Source of the DNA: Arachis hypogaea
Taxonomy: Eukaryota > Streptophyta > Magnoliopsida > Fabales > Fabaceae
DNA: 64,000 nucleotides
Assembly: GCF_003086295.3 (NCBI RefSeq)
Contig: NC_092045.1
Span: forward strand, 22,728,890-22,792,889
Direction: 5' to 3'
Both the position numbers and the translations under genes were made by a program. This document shows, in pieces, positions 9,937-21,195 of this stretch; position 1 is the stretch's first letter, and each line of letters begins with the position of its first letter. Below the pieces are notes generated by a model that saw only the letters and a program-made list of their open reading frames with translations, was not told the DNA's origin and ran no database searches.

Positions 9937-9977
9937 TCATAAGACCAATACTCTAACCAACTGAACTATGAGACTTT
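9937..9977 (-). other. tRNA-like 5' half in the copia leader
   Basis: On the minus strand the sequence contains TAGTTCAGTTGGTTAGAG, a canonical tRNA D-arm (box A), with a seven-base acceptor-like stretch before it and an anticodon-like loop after it. No 3' half or box B follows, so it is not a functional tRNA. Isotype not assigned. Confidence 0.45.
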
Positions 9978-10587
9978 ATTGTGAAATTGGTTTCCATAGT
10001 TATGCACTGTGTTATTATGCTTGTATATTTATGAACAGTAATATTTTTTGTTTTTTTTTTTAAATCCAAAGTAATGAAAAAATTCTCTCAATTTCTTTAA
10101 TTTTGTACCAATTTGTATAGCAAAGTACTCAAATTTTAGCCAAAAATAAACAGCATCTTTTATTTTGTAACAATAAAAAAAATTTTGTACTGAAATTTTA
10201 AGGTTTGTTAATCACCAAAGTGGTCAAATCTAAAAATTTTAGATAATATCATGTTTATTATTTTGTATCAATTACATATAAGAAAAAGATGCTATATAAT
10301 AATTATTTATATGTTAATTGAAATTCATTATTATGAGATATTTAAGAATCACGCAAAGGTTGATTAGTTGATCTTATAATTAATGAATATGATTGTTAGC
10401 ATATATATGTACTGTTATTAGTATTTAAATATCCAAAGATATTAAATATTTTTAATTGGTGCATATATCTTTACTAAATAAAGTTAAATTTATTAGCATC
10501 ATTGTGTTATTGTATATTGATATATCACCCAAAAGAGAATATTAATATACTCTGAATGTTTCTATGAATGCTCTTTAAATCTGAATA

Positions 10588-11280
10588 ATGTGTTATCTTA
10601 TGACTCAAAGTGTTAATATTAAGTATGTGATAATTGCAGCAATTCTTTCTGTCACATTGCATTCGCATGCTACGTATGTTCCAATGTTTAATGGGCTGAA
10701 TTTTTCTGATTGGTCTAAACAAGTCCAATTTCACCTTGGTGCCTTGGATCTTGATTTGGCACTTCAAGTTCAAAAATCTGCTGCTATTACTGTTCTTAGT
10801 AGCAATGAAGAAAAAGCTCATTATAAAGCTTGGGAAAAGTCAAACAGACTTAGTCTTATGTTTATGCGGATGAGCATAGCAAACAACATCAAGTCAACTC
10901 TTCCCAAGTCTGATAATGCTAAAGAATTTATGAAACTTGTGGAATAGCGCTCCCAAACTGCTGATAAGTCTCTTGCTGGGACGTTAATGGGTACTTTGAC
11001 CACCATAAAATTTGATAGTTCTCGTACTATGCATGAGCATGTCATTGAAGTGACAAATATTGTAGCAAGACTTAAGTCATTGGAAATGGAAGTGGATGAA
11101 AATTTTCTTGTGCAGTTTATTTTAAACTCATTACCGTCTGAGTATGGTCCTTTTCAAATGAACTATAATACCATGAAAGATAAATGGAATGTGCATGAGT
11201 TGCATAGTATGTTAGTTCAAGAGGAAACCAGACTTAAGAATCAAGGAAATCATTCCATCCATTACCTGAACCATCAATGA
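10588..11280 (+). pseudogene. copia gag, N-terminal part
   Basis: Copia gag signature FNGLNFSDWSKQVQFHLGAL, then a UBN2-like region with LVQFILNSLPSEYGPF (second half). A TAG at 10945-10947 and a TGA at 11278-11280 interrupt one continuous frame. A frameshift near 11322 then separates it from the zinc-knuckle segment. Gag would form the virus-like particle. The first 28 residues do not look like gag, so the true start is uncertain. Confidence 0.75.
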
Positions 11281-11281
11281 G

Positions 11282-12880
11282 TTGGAAAGAAAACTGGAAA
11301 GAAAGATGGAAAGGGAAAGGGAAAAAGGACCATTAAAGACTGCTGAGTCCTCTTCCAAAATCCAGAAGAAAGATAAGTGTCATTTCTGCAAGAAATCTGG
11401 ACACTTTCAAAATGATTGTCCAAAGAGGAAGGCTTGGTTTGAAAAGATAGGTAATAAGCTTAATTATGCTTATGTATGTATTGAATCAAACTTAGTTGAA
11501 GTTCCTCGTAATACATGGTGGATTGATTCTAGAGGTACGACTCATATTTCTAAATCGATGCAGGGATTCCTTACAATCCGAACTATAAGGCCAAATGAAA
11601 AGTTTGTCTACATGGGAAATAAAGATAAAGCTCCAGTAGAAGCTGTTGGGACTTATCGGTTGATTCTCGACACTGGACATCATTTAGATTTGCTAGATAC
11701 TTTCTATATACCAACTATTTCTAGGAATTCAGTTTCTTTATCTAAACTTGACGTTGCTAGATACTCTTTTAATTTTGGTAATAGTTGTTTTAGTTTGTTT
11801 AAGCACAACTATATGATTGGATCTGGCATACTTTCTGATAGTTTATATAAATTTAATCTTGATAATTTATATGCTGAATCACTTATGACTTTGCATCATA
11901 AAGTTGGCACTAAACGTGATTTAGTGAATGAACGTTCTGCTTACTTGTGGCATAAACGTTTAGGTCACATTTTCAAAGAAAGAATGGATAGGTTGATAAA
12001 GAATGACATCCTTCCAAATTTGAATTTCACTGATCTCAATATTTGTGTAGATTGTATTAAAGGAAAGCAAACAAAACACACAAAGAAAGAAGCCCCAAGA
12101 AGTACGCAACTTCTTAAAATTATACTCACTGGCATATGTGGACCCTTTAATGTAAACTCTTTCAATAAAGAAAAATATTTTATCACCTTTATTGATGATT
12201 ATTCACGTTATGGTTATATCTATCTACTTTATGATAAATCTCAAGTAGTTAATGCTTTAGAAATTTATATAAATGAAGTAGAAAGACAGTTGGATAAAAA
12301 GGTGAAAATCGTTAGATCTGATAGAGGTGGTGAATATTATGGAAGATATGACAAAAGAGGACAAAATCCAGATCCATTTGCCAAATTTCTTGAAAAACGT
12401 GGTACATGTGCTCAATACACTATGCCAGGTACACCTCAACAAAATGGTGTATCAAAAAGGCGAAACCGTACTTTAATAGAAATGGTTAGGACAATGATGA
12501 GTAATGCATCTTTACCTATATCATTGTGGATGTATGCTTTAAAAACTGTTATGTATTTGTTAAATAGAGTTCCTAGTAACGCAGTTCCTAAAACTCCTTT
12601 TGAGTTATGGACTGGGAGGAAACCTAGTTTAAGACATCTACATATTTGGGGATGTCAAACAAAAATAAGAGCTTATAATTCGCAAGAAAAGAAACTAGAT
12701 GCAAGAACAATTAGTGGATATTTTATTGGTTATCCAGAAAAATCAAAAGGGTATAGATTTTATTGTCCTACTCATAGTACAAGAATAATTGAAACTGGCA
12801 ATGCACGGTTCATTGAGAATGATGAGACCAGTGGAAGTACAGCTTCACAAAATGTGGAGATTAAAGAAGTAAGAATTTAA
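11282..12880 (+). pseudogene. copia gag zinc knuckle, protease and integrase
   Basis: An open stretch of 532 codons. Residues 34-47 are a CCHC knuckle (CHFCKKSGHFQNDC). The protease active-site motif, usually DSGA, reads DSRGTTHIS. The GAG-pre-integrase region (YLWHKRLGH) and the integrase core follow. Two of the three catalytic residues are replaced: the first Asp in the usual TDxCGP motif is Gly (TGICGP, residue about 284), and the Glu in the usual NGVAER motif is Lys (NGVSKR, residue about 392). The middle Asp in RSDRGGEY is kept. This integrase is therefore expected to be inactive. The open frame starts after a frameshift, so the ATG at 11282 is not a real start. Confidence 0.85.
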
Positions 12881-13890
12881 GTTCCTTCAACTTGTACGTG
12901 TACTTCTAAAGTTGTTATTCCAAATGTTATTGAGCCTAATTCCAATCAACAGGAACAACAAATTATTGATCCTGTTGTTGTTAGACTAAATAACAATCAA
13001 GAGGAACAAGAACTTATTAATCCCATAGTTAATGAGGAGCCGATAATAGAACAACCACAAGAAATGGCATTAAGAAGGTCTCAAAGAGAAAGATGATCTG
13101 CTATTTTTGATGATTATGTGGTGTTTACAAGAGTCAGAAAATGACTTGAGCGTTGCTAATGATCCAGTTTTTTTCTCACAAGCCATTAATGGTGATAATG
13201 GTGATAAATGGTTAGAGGCCATGAAAGATGAGCTTAAATCAATGAAACAAAATAAAGTATGGAACCTTGTGGAATTACCTAAAGGATGCAAGAGAATTGG
13301 GTGTAAATGGGTCTTTAAAACTAAACGTGATTCTCATGGCAACCTTGAACGTTACAAGGCTCGTCTTGTTGCCAAAGATTTTACTAAAAAAGATGGCATT
13401 GATTACAAAGAGACTTTCTCACCAGTTTCTAGAAAAGACTCTTTAAGGATTATCTTGGCTTTAGTGGCTCATTATGACTTAGAGTTACATCAAATGGATG
13501 TAAAAACTGCCTTTCTTAATGGAGATTTAGAGGAAGATGTTTACATGGATCAACCAACAGGATTTTTGGTTAAAAGGAAAGAACAAATGGTGTGTAAACT
13601 GAAGAAATCACTATATGGACTTAAACAAGCATCCCGCTAATGGTTTATCAAATTTAATGATACCATTCTGTCCTTTGGATTTAAGAAAAATACCGTTGAT
13701 CGGTGCATATACTTGAAGGTCAGTGGGAGTAAATTCATTGTTTTAGTTTTATATGTTGATGATATTTTGCTTGCATCTAATGATCTTGGTCTATTAAGCG
13801 AGACTAAGAAATATCTCTCTAATAACTTTGAAATGAAAGATATGGGTGAAGCAAGTTATGTGATTATTGGAATAGAAATATTCCGAGATA
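12881..13890 (+). pseudogene. copia linker and reverse transcriptase, N-terminal part
   Basis: Follows an in-frame TAA at 12878-12880. The Gln/Asn-rich linker ends in RRSQRER followed by a TGA near 13094, then a frameshift near 13123. RT proper begins around 13200 with [14 protein letters not shown] and KWVFKTKRD, then [16 protein letters not shown] and [14 protein letters not shown] at 13638-13640 replaces the usual next codon. The frame continues to the catalytic YVDD box at 13752-13763. It is cut at 13890 by the solo LTR, three residues after GIEIFRD begins. Confidence 0.85.
13886..13890. repeat. Target-site duplication AGATA, left copy
   Basis: AGATA at 13886-13890 and at 17424-17428 flank the inserted LTR exactly. 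Removing the insert and one copy restores the copia RT reading frame. Confidence 0.9.
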
Positions 13891-16800
13891 TGTAAAACCC
13901 GGTTAATTAACGGCTAATTAACCCATAAATGAGAATTTATTCTAGAAAGCCCAAAATGTGATTTTTATGGCTAAATGTGATAGAGGAGATTGAGACGAGA
14001 ATTTTGGTACCAATTTTATAGAATTCGGACCAAGATTGGGCCGAACGGGCCAAACCGGGCCAATTGGACCCAAAGTGGGCCCTTGGCCCAACATAACTTG
14101 ACCAAAACCCTAGTTTTCAGCACTCTCTCTCCTCATTTGTTACACACACAAGCTGAAATGGTGGAGAGGAAGGGAAGAACATTCTCTCAACTTCTCTCCC
14201 TTGGTTGATCTTCAAACCACCATAACTTTTGATCTAGAGCTCCGATTGCCGCCCCGTTTGCGGCCATGCGTTCACCGCGGAGAGCTCTACAAAACCCATA
14301 CAACCAATCTTGAGGTAAGCCACGTGTTACTGTTCGAAATCTCAGCCCTTATTTTCGAGTTTCATGGGTAAAATGTTGAGATTTTGGGTTCTTTGATGTT
14401 ATAGGACCCAACTCTCTTGAAGGAGAAGGTTAATCTTGTCTCCTTGGACCTTGGGTGTGGTAAGATTCCCAACTCTAGTGTATTTTGTTGTTTTATGATG
14501 CTTGGGTTTTGAGATGTTGTGTATGGGTATGATGGTTGTGGCTTAGGTTGTGTATATGTGTATATTGGAGCTTGATTGGTGATTTTGAAAAGCTTGGAAA
14601 GGGTTTGGTGGTGAAAAATCTGTTCTTGGAGGTGTTGAGGCCTAGAGAGCTTGTGGATAAGTGGTTTGGAAGTGCTCCGGTGGAGCTTGGGAAAATCGGC
14701 TAAGGTATGGTTTCGGTTTCTCGTATCTAATATGTAATGTGGTAGGAAATACTTAGGCTAGAGGCCCTAAGATAGGCATTGAATTGTTGATGTTGTTGAA
14801 TTGTGGATATATATGATGTGGTCATATATGTGATGATGATTATTGATGCCTTGGTGGTATGATGTATGAGAAATATGCATGTTGTGATATATGCTTGATG
14901 ATTGGTTATGGTTGAATTGTGGGTTGAACCATATTTATGGTGAGTATGATATTGATTGTGTACAATGATGATTTAGTGGAATTGATGTTGTTGAGAATTG
15001 GCATGAGGAAGAGTGTATGATATGTCAATATATTTGAGTTTGAGCCACTTGGGTGAAGTGAATTAAAATGATGAGATAGTGATTTTGTATATTGTGGTAA
15101 AGTGTCAATGTGTGAGTTGAGGAGGCTTGATGTTGAAATTGATGTATTTTAATTGATTTCAAAGGAAAGGGATGAAAATGGCATGTTTTGATTGATTTTG
15201 AAAAGAGTTGGAAATGGCTTGTTTTGAAAATGGCACTTTGTGGTTTTTATGAAAAACATGGTTTTTGGGCATACTTTGGTGGGACATAACTTGGACTACG
15301 GATCTCCGTTTTGTGCCAAATCTGTTAAGAAATGAAATTGGATCCGGGATGTCCATGCCGTTCGAAGAACGGGTGAAAAATGATTTAAAATGAGAAAGTT
15401 ATGTCCGTTGGAAGATTGGGGTTTAAATCTGTGAATTCTGCAGCTTTTAACTTAGAAAATTTTTAGCAGAATAACCCCTTGCGCGTAGGCGCACTTGGCG
15501 CGTATGCGCCGATCTTCCAGAAAGCGCCATCCACGCGTGCACGTGATGTGCGCGGGCGCGCCGATTGTGCTGCACACAATGCCCAGCCATTTTCCAGAGA
15601 GTTATGCCAGAACTTTGCCATTGTTGTGACTGGGGCACGAGAACATCCACGCGTACGCGTGGTTGACGCGTGCGCGTCGATTGGAAAATTTTTAATCCAC
15701 GCGTTAGCGTGCATGACGCTTGCGCGTCGATGAGTTTTGAGGCCATCCACGCGTGCGCGTGGAGTGCGCGTACGCGTGGCCCTATTTTCATCCCAAAGTT
15801 GATTTTTGAGTTTTAAAAGCCAAATCTCATACTTCTAAGCCTCCGATCTCACCACTTATATCTTAAATCATTATGATATGTCTAGCTATGAGAAGAAAGG
15901 TTAGTGAATGTGGTAACTTGCGAGTGAAGCAAGGGGAAAATGAATGATCAATGAGGATCATTGATGATTATGTGAGATGTGGAGGATGGTGGTGGAAGTG
16001 CTTGTTATGCCATGGGCCGAAAGGCTGTAATTGTTTATGAATTGGCTGGTTCTGGATTGAACCGTGAGCCGGAATAGCTGTGTATGCTATGAATATTGGT
16101 TGGTTATGGATTTAACCGTGAGCCGGATGGCTTATATGGATGTTGATCCATGGATGAGAATTCATGCATGTTATGCTGAATTATTGATAATTGTGATTTG
16201 CACTTCCACTATCTGAGATACGAGTTTCCCTGGGTAGTAGCAGTGGCTAGCCACCACGTGTTCTAGGTTGAGACTTGATACTCTGTTGACCCTATGTCGT
16301 AAGTGTGGCCGGGCACTGTGAAAGACCCGGATGAGCTCGCCCCCGTAAATATTCACCAGTGAGGGTGATGGATATAGATCATGATTATGATCAAGTTTAT
16401 GACGAGTATAACTCGAGTTGGGGATGCGTGACAGAGGGACAGTCCAATGGTTAGCGACCAGGACTTGTCGGGTTGGCTCTATAACCAACAAGATGATATC
16501 ATCAGCCACTAGGGACAGACATTCATCATATGCATACTATATGAATTGTTTGGGATTGCCTATTTGACTGCATATTACTTGCTAATTGTCTAAATGCCTT
16601 AATTGTTCCTACTTGTATATTTCTTGTTTGATACAACTGTGTTTGCTACATTATACTCCTGCTGGTGGTTGGGAGGTTTGAAGGAATTGAAAAGGGAAGT
16701 ATTAGTTAGACTGAAGAATCTTTAGTCAGATACCCTTATATGGTTTAGCTTGTTTATAAGCTTTGAATTATCTGGAGGGAGTTCTAGGATTGCCTTCGGC

Positions 16801-17423
16801 TTTCCTCTATTATTACGTATTATATATGTGGAAGCTGTTACCATGCTGGGGACCTCTGGTTCTCACCCATGCCGATTTTGTAGTTTTCAGATGCAGGACG
16901 TGAGGTTCCCCGCTGAGGCATGCTGGAGACTTCTCGATTTGCGAAGATCCTTTGTTCTCGGGACTATGTTTTGGTTTATATGTTTTGTTTAGATACTTTT
17001 ATCTCCATTAAATAATACAAACTGTGATGACTCCTCTTATGGGAGATTTTGGAGAATAGGTTTTATGTATTTGTGTCCCTTTGGGTTTCCTTTGGGGTTT
17101 TTCCTTATTTTATCATATGTATATGTTGTTATGCTCGGACCGGATATCTTCGCAGCCGGATCTTGAGTCTTGATATTCCTGTTTTTGACACTCCTTTGTA
17201 TATATATAATCTCGCGTTGGTTATCCTTGTTCTTTACGTTATCGATTGGAGTGTTGCGCTTTTGAGTTGCGATTTTTGGTTACCCCTTTTTCTACAAAGG
17301 CTCCTAGTTATAATCAATCATTCATACTACTATTCGTATTAAATTTTATTTTTAGAGGTCGTAATACCTTGCCATCTCTGAATTATGACTTAAGCATAAG
17401 ACTCTGTATGGTAGGGTGTTACA
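13891..17423 (+). mobile_element. Large solo LTR 1 (3.53 kb), gypsy type
   Basis: Begins TGTAAAACCCGG and ends GGGTGTTACA, with 5-bp TSDs, no PBS, no PPT and no coding region. That is the expected product of LTR-LTR recombination. A second copy of almost the same length is at 25084-28639. LTRs of 3.5 kb with TGT...ACA ends suggest a Tekay/Del-type chromovirus, but no internal sequence is present to confirm this. It carries a GC-rich palindromic tract (15478-15780) and a 54-bp tandem repeat with two units (from 16042). ORFs inside are chance. Confidence 0.8.
15478..15780. repeat. CpG-rich palindromic microrepeats (ACGCGTGCGCGT type)
   Basis: Clusters of CCACGCGTGCGCGT, GACGCGTGCGCGTCGA, GTGCGCGGGCGCGCC and similar units separated by AT-richer spacers. 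The long opposing ORFs in this tract on all frames result from its base composition. Confidence 0.75.
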
Positions 17424-18268
17424 AGATAGATCACAAGGACTATTAGGATTGTCTCAGAAATCATATATTAATAAAGTATTAGAGAGATTCAGAATGGCAC
17501 AATGCTCAGCATCACCCGTTCCAATTCAAAAAGGAGACAAGTTTAGACTCATGCAATGTCCAAAGAATAATTTGGAACGGAAACAGATGGAAGGAATTCC
17601 ATATGCATCTGTTGTTGGGAGTTTGATGTATGCTCAGACTTGCACAAAGCCAGACATCAGCTTTGCAGTTGGTATGCTTGGTAGATACCAAAGTAACCCA
17701 GGATTGGATCATTGGAAAGCTGCAAAGAAAGTTTTAAGGTATCTGCAAGGGACAAAAGAACACATGCTTACTTATAGGAGATCTAATCACCTTGAAGTGA
17801 TTGGATATTCAGATTTAGATTTTGCCGGTTGCGTAAATACAAGAAAATCCACTTTTGGTTATTTGTATCTCTTAGCTAGAGGAGCAATATCATGGAAGAG
17901 TGCGAAGCAGTCAGTAATTGCTACTTCCACAATGGAAGCTGAATTTGTGGCATGCTTTGAGGCCATGGTTCAAGCTAAGTGGTTGCGGAACTTCTTTTCA
18001 GGGCTTAAAATTGTTGACAGTATTGCTAGGCCGTTGAAAATTTATTGTGATAACTCTGCAACAGTTTTTTTCTAAAAATGACAAGTATTCCAAAGGTGCT
18101 AAACATATGGAATTGAAATACTTTGCCGTTAAAGAAGAAGTTCAGAAACAAAGAGTGTCAATAGAGCACATTAGCACCAATATTATGGTTGCTGATCCTT
18201 TGACTAAAGGGTTACCACCCAAAACATTTACTAGTCATGTTGAAAGGATGGGTATTATGAGTTTATAG
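17424..18268 (+). pseudogene. copia RT C-terminal part and RNase H
   Basis: Resumes after the solo LTR with the connection-domain sequence GLLGLSQKSYINKVLERF, then YASVVGSLMYAQTCTKPDI and the RNase H region (SDLDFAGCVNTRKSTFGYL, STMEAEFVACFEA, IYCDNSA, HMELKYFAVKEEV). The RNase H Asp/Glu residues DxDxAG, E and D are visible, with SDLDF in place of the usual SDSDF. A frameshift in the T-rich run near 18068 (after CDNSATVFF) splits the last domain. It ends at 18268 after ADPLTKGLPPKTF, the normal copia pol C-terminus. Confidence 0.85.
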
Positions 18269-18645
18269 GATCAATGTATGTTTAATGAAGTTTGTGTTGT
18301 ATGGATATTGACATTTTGAGCTCAAATGAATTAATGTTTCTGTATTACCTAATTTTCAATTTATTGTATACATAATAGAATTAAAATAATCAGGTATTGT
18401 CTTACAATGAAGACATTATTATTGGACTAATTATGTTATATACTTCCTAATTATGGCTCATGTTAAGAATGTGGCTAACTTTATAGTACATAGAAGGGAC
18501 TATGTCGATTAGGTGACGTACAACCGCTATGACTCATGCTAGTTTTATTCTTATCATGATAAATTAAGCTATGCAAGTAATTGCTTAAAAATGCGCATTA
18601 TGATAAATATTTCTTAAACCATCAATAGGAATAATGACACATGAG

Positions 18646-18658
18646 CCAAGTGGGAGAA
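18646..18658 (+). promoter_or_regulatory. copia polypurine tract
   Basis: CCAAGTGGGAGAA directly precedes the 3' LTR start TGTAAG. It is the typical copia PPT. Confidence 0.7.
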
Positions 18659-19086
18659 TGTAAGAAATTATATTATTATATGATGTCTCATGTGTGTGAT
18701 GTATCTTATTTTATTGGTTTAATAAATATTTAATTAAAATTAAAATAATAAAATAAAAGAAGTTACATGAAAGGAAGTTACATTATTATTTTGAAATGTA
18801 ACCAACTTGATAGAAGTTAGTTTTTATGAAAACATATCAAAATTCAGTCCTCTCTTCCTACCTATGAAGTCTTTCTTCTTCACTCACCATCAATAATAAA
18901 ATTGAAGAAAGAATTAAGAAGGCAAAGGAATAGACAAAGTGAATTCTTTCTAATACTATTGTTATTATTTATCATGGATCAAGGTTAGTAACTCTTCTCA
19001 TTTCTATTTGTGATAATCATAAATTTCAAGATCTTCTTGTGAATGATAATTTTATAACGTACAGTAAAATTATATTAAGTTTTACA
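18659..19086 (+). mobile_element. 3' LTR of the copia element
   Basis: 428 bp, TGTAAGAAATT...GTTTTACA. It matches the 5' LTR at 9344-9721 with many substitutions, consistent with an old insertion. Confidence 0.8.
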
Positions 19087-19389
19087 TGGGGCTGTCGAAA
19101 AAGTTTGGTGGAGAGAGTATTTTGTTGTGTGATGGACGGAAAGTATGGTAACAGAAGAGACAGAGAAGGGATTTGATTTAATTTGATTTGGCTTTTAATT
19201 ATTGGGATGTTAATTTGGTTGTGGTATGAAAGTTCAGCTTTCTTACTTTCTAAGTGGAAAATCTATTTTAGAGTGAGAGGGTTTAAGGCTTTAGGAATAA
19301 GGACTTCTTTGGTGAGTTTTTTTAAAAAAATATTTAAGTGATTTCTTTTTAGAAAAAAGTTTTTTTAAGTAAAAATAAGGATAAAACAC
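19087..19389. other. Unassigned spacer
   Basis: AT-rich DNA between the copia LTR and the MULE. I see no gene or repeat here. Confidence 0.4.
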
Positions 19390-19654
19390 TGAATTTTTTA
19401 TTTAAATAAATAAAATAAATATATTAATTATTGAAATAAATAATTTAAAAATTATTATTGAAATTTGTTCTCCAACCTTATTTCGTTTACAATTTAAAAC
19501 GAGATACGTGCGTGCTTATATCGTTTACACTAAACGAGATAAGGTCGAGGGATGTCTATATATACATTTCGTCGATAGCAAGGTTCTGGAAATTTTTCCA
19601 CTACTTTCTCCTCTCTTTTATCCCTTTCTAACTATACTCTCGAGTAATACGAAT

Positions 19655-20290
19655 ATGGCGGCGCAAATACACGTGATCGGAACATCAACAGGCTGAATGC
19701 AACATGACACTACGCTGGCACAAATGACTTTGCGGTTAGTTCTATCATCTTAAGTTTTACGTAATCTCATACATGTATAGTCATGGTTAGGGTACTTGCC
19801 AAGAACTCGGATATAATTTGTATAATTAGGAATAGGTGACTGGTAGAAATTAGTAATTCTAGGAATGTGGTTATTATTTTATGCAATCCCATATATGTGT
19901 ATCCATGGTTAGGGTACTTGCTAAGAACTAGAATGCAATCTGTATGATTAAGGATAGGTCACTGATAGAAAATAGTAATTTTAAGATTGTGGTTATCATT
20001 TTTTGGTAATTAAGTTATTAATTATATAATTATTAATTTAGAGTTTAAATACATTGCCTGTAGCAGTTCCAACACCTTGTTATATGACTCTTCCCAAGTT
20101 TCATATATCTGCAGAACTGCCTTTTACTTCGCCATCCAGACCTTTTTATAAGAAGGTTTGAAGTAATAGCTTTACCGGACTGCACCTTGCACAATAGAGA
20201 TGCTGATAGATGGGTTGGACTGTATCAACGGCATGATGACCTTGCAGATGAGACTACTGTCCAACTATCGATGGTCTTAGGACATGGTCG
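19655..20290 (+). pseudogene. Plant mobile domain (PMD/MAIN-like) gene fragment
   Basis: An ATG at 19655 opens a short reading. One frame off it gives RNINRLNAT then a stop, then HYAGTNDFA, which resembles the N-terminus of the PMD proteins abundant in legume MULEs. A possible intron begins GT at about 19734. Between 20160 and 20290 a second segment reads LPDCTLHNRDADRWVGLYQR with few breaks. No complete domain survives. Confidence 0.4.
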
Positions 20291-20334
20291 GTGCTAGACA
20301 AGTATGCGCTCCACCAACCCTCCGGATCTCCCTA

Positions 20335-20640
20335 TTAAAATAAAGCGCCCCCTACTTTAGAAGCCGTTGCTTGTCCGTTAGCCTTTCTCTAAAGTAGGCT
20401 TTTGCGCATCTCAATCCCTTGCTTGTTCCCAAAAGTCCCGGTGTAACAAAGACAAATCAAGAGGATAATCATTAAATGACTCTCCGACTAGAGAATCAAC
20501 GCAAAGAGGATCGAAGCCGATTTTACCATAACGAAAAAAAAAAAGAGAAATGGCTCTTGTGACTCGGAATGAGCCTTTCCTTTAATGGTTGGGGGAAGAA
20601 AGGAAAAGGAAGGAGATGAATGGAAAACAGCATTGAAAAC
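20335..20640. other. Probable mitochondrial DNA insertion (NUMT)
   Basis: About 300 bp with base composition and style unlike the surrounding AT-rich DNA. Stretches such as CTTTAGAAGCCGTTGCTTGT and TGGCTCTTGTGACTCGGAAT look like plant mitochondrial intergenic sequence. It interrupts the MULE. Judged by pattern memory only. Confidence 0.4.
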
Positions 20641-20713
20641 CAAATTCAGCCTCTGGCAAAGGTTTGAAAACTACTCAATATATAGCAATTATAAATGAGT
20701 AAGTATGCCTCAA

Positions 20714-21195
20714 TTAAACTTGAAATCGCCAGTATCCAAAATTCTGTCGGAGGACAACACGGAGACTCCATGGACATCCATTTGCAGCTTGACGGCAATG
20801 TATATGATACTTTAATCGGTCCGATTCGACCACTCGGTACTCAGCACTTCTGCGAATACTGTAGTTCTTCACACCCTGCATTACTGCATCTCGGCATTTA
20901 AATTTGTAGCCGACCCGAAACTCAACCCCACGATCTAGGTTGTAATCCTCTTTCTCGATGTTGGAAAATGGAGATTTCTCATGTATGGCATCCAGATCCA
21001 ATGTATGATAGTGACTTGGTACATCTGATAGCGTGAAAATCGGGTGGGGGGAGACAAAACATAATGCACCACTGTCTTGGCCGGTGTCTCCGATACAAAC
21101 TCCTCCTCCTCATCATCCTCAAAAGAATCACTATGGTTACTATCCACAACATACTCTTCGTTGGAGTTTTCCTTACCTACCTCCATGTCTTCCAC
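20714..21195 (-). pseudogene. MULE transposase N-terminus
   Basis: The minus strand encodes an acidic region (DSFEDDEEEEF), then FRVGYKFKCRDAVMQGVKNY, SIRRSAEYRVVESDRLKYH and CRQAANGCPWSLRV, the MuDR/DUF4216-like N-terminal transposase domain. A frameshift near 20970-21010 splits the two halves. The MULE DDE domain and zinc finger are absent. It lies just inside the right TIR, where a MULE transposase gene usually starts. Confidence 0.7.

Larger units (their letters stand above)
9344..19086 (+). mobile_element. Ty1/copia element, decayed, with nested solo LTR
   Basis: Order LTR, PBS, gag, protease, integrase, RT, RNase H, PPT, LTR, which is the copia order (integrase before RT). Removing the 3.5-kb insertion at 13891-17423 leaves about 6.2 kb. 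The 5' LTR lacks roughly its first 15 bp and I find no convincing target-site duplication. Coding frames carry at least five nonsense codons and four frameshifts, so the element cannot encode its own proteins. Confidence 0.85.

Noticed and set aside
15447..15791. Overlapping 84-114-residue ORFs on both strands (also 26657-26969)
   Set aside because: All read through the CpG-rich palindromes of the solo LTRs. Stop codons are rare there by composition.
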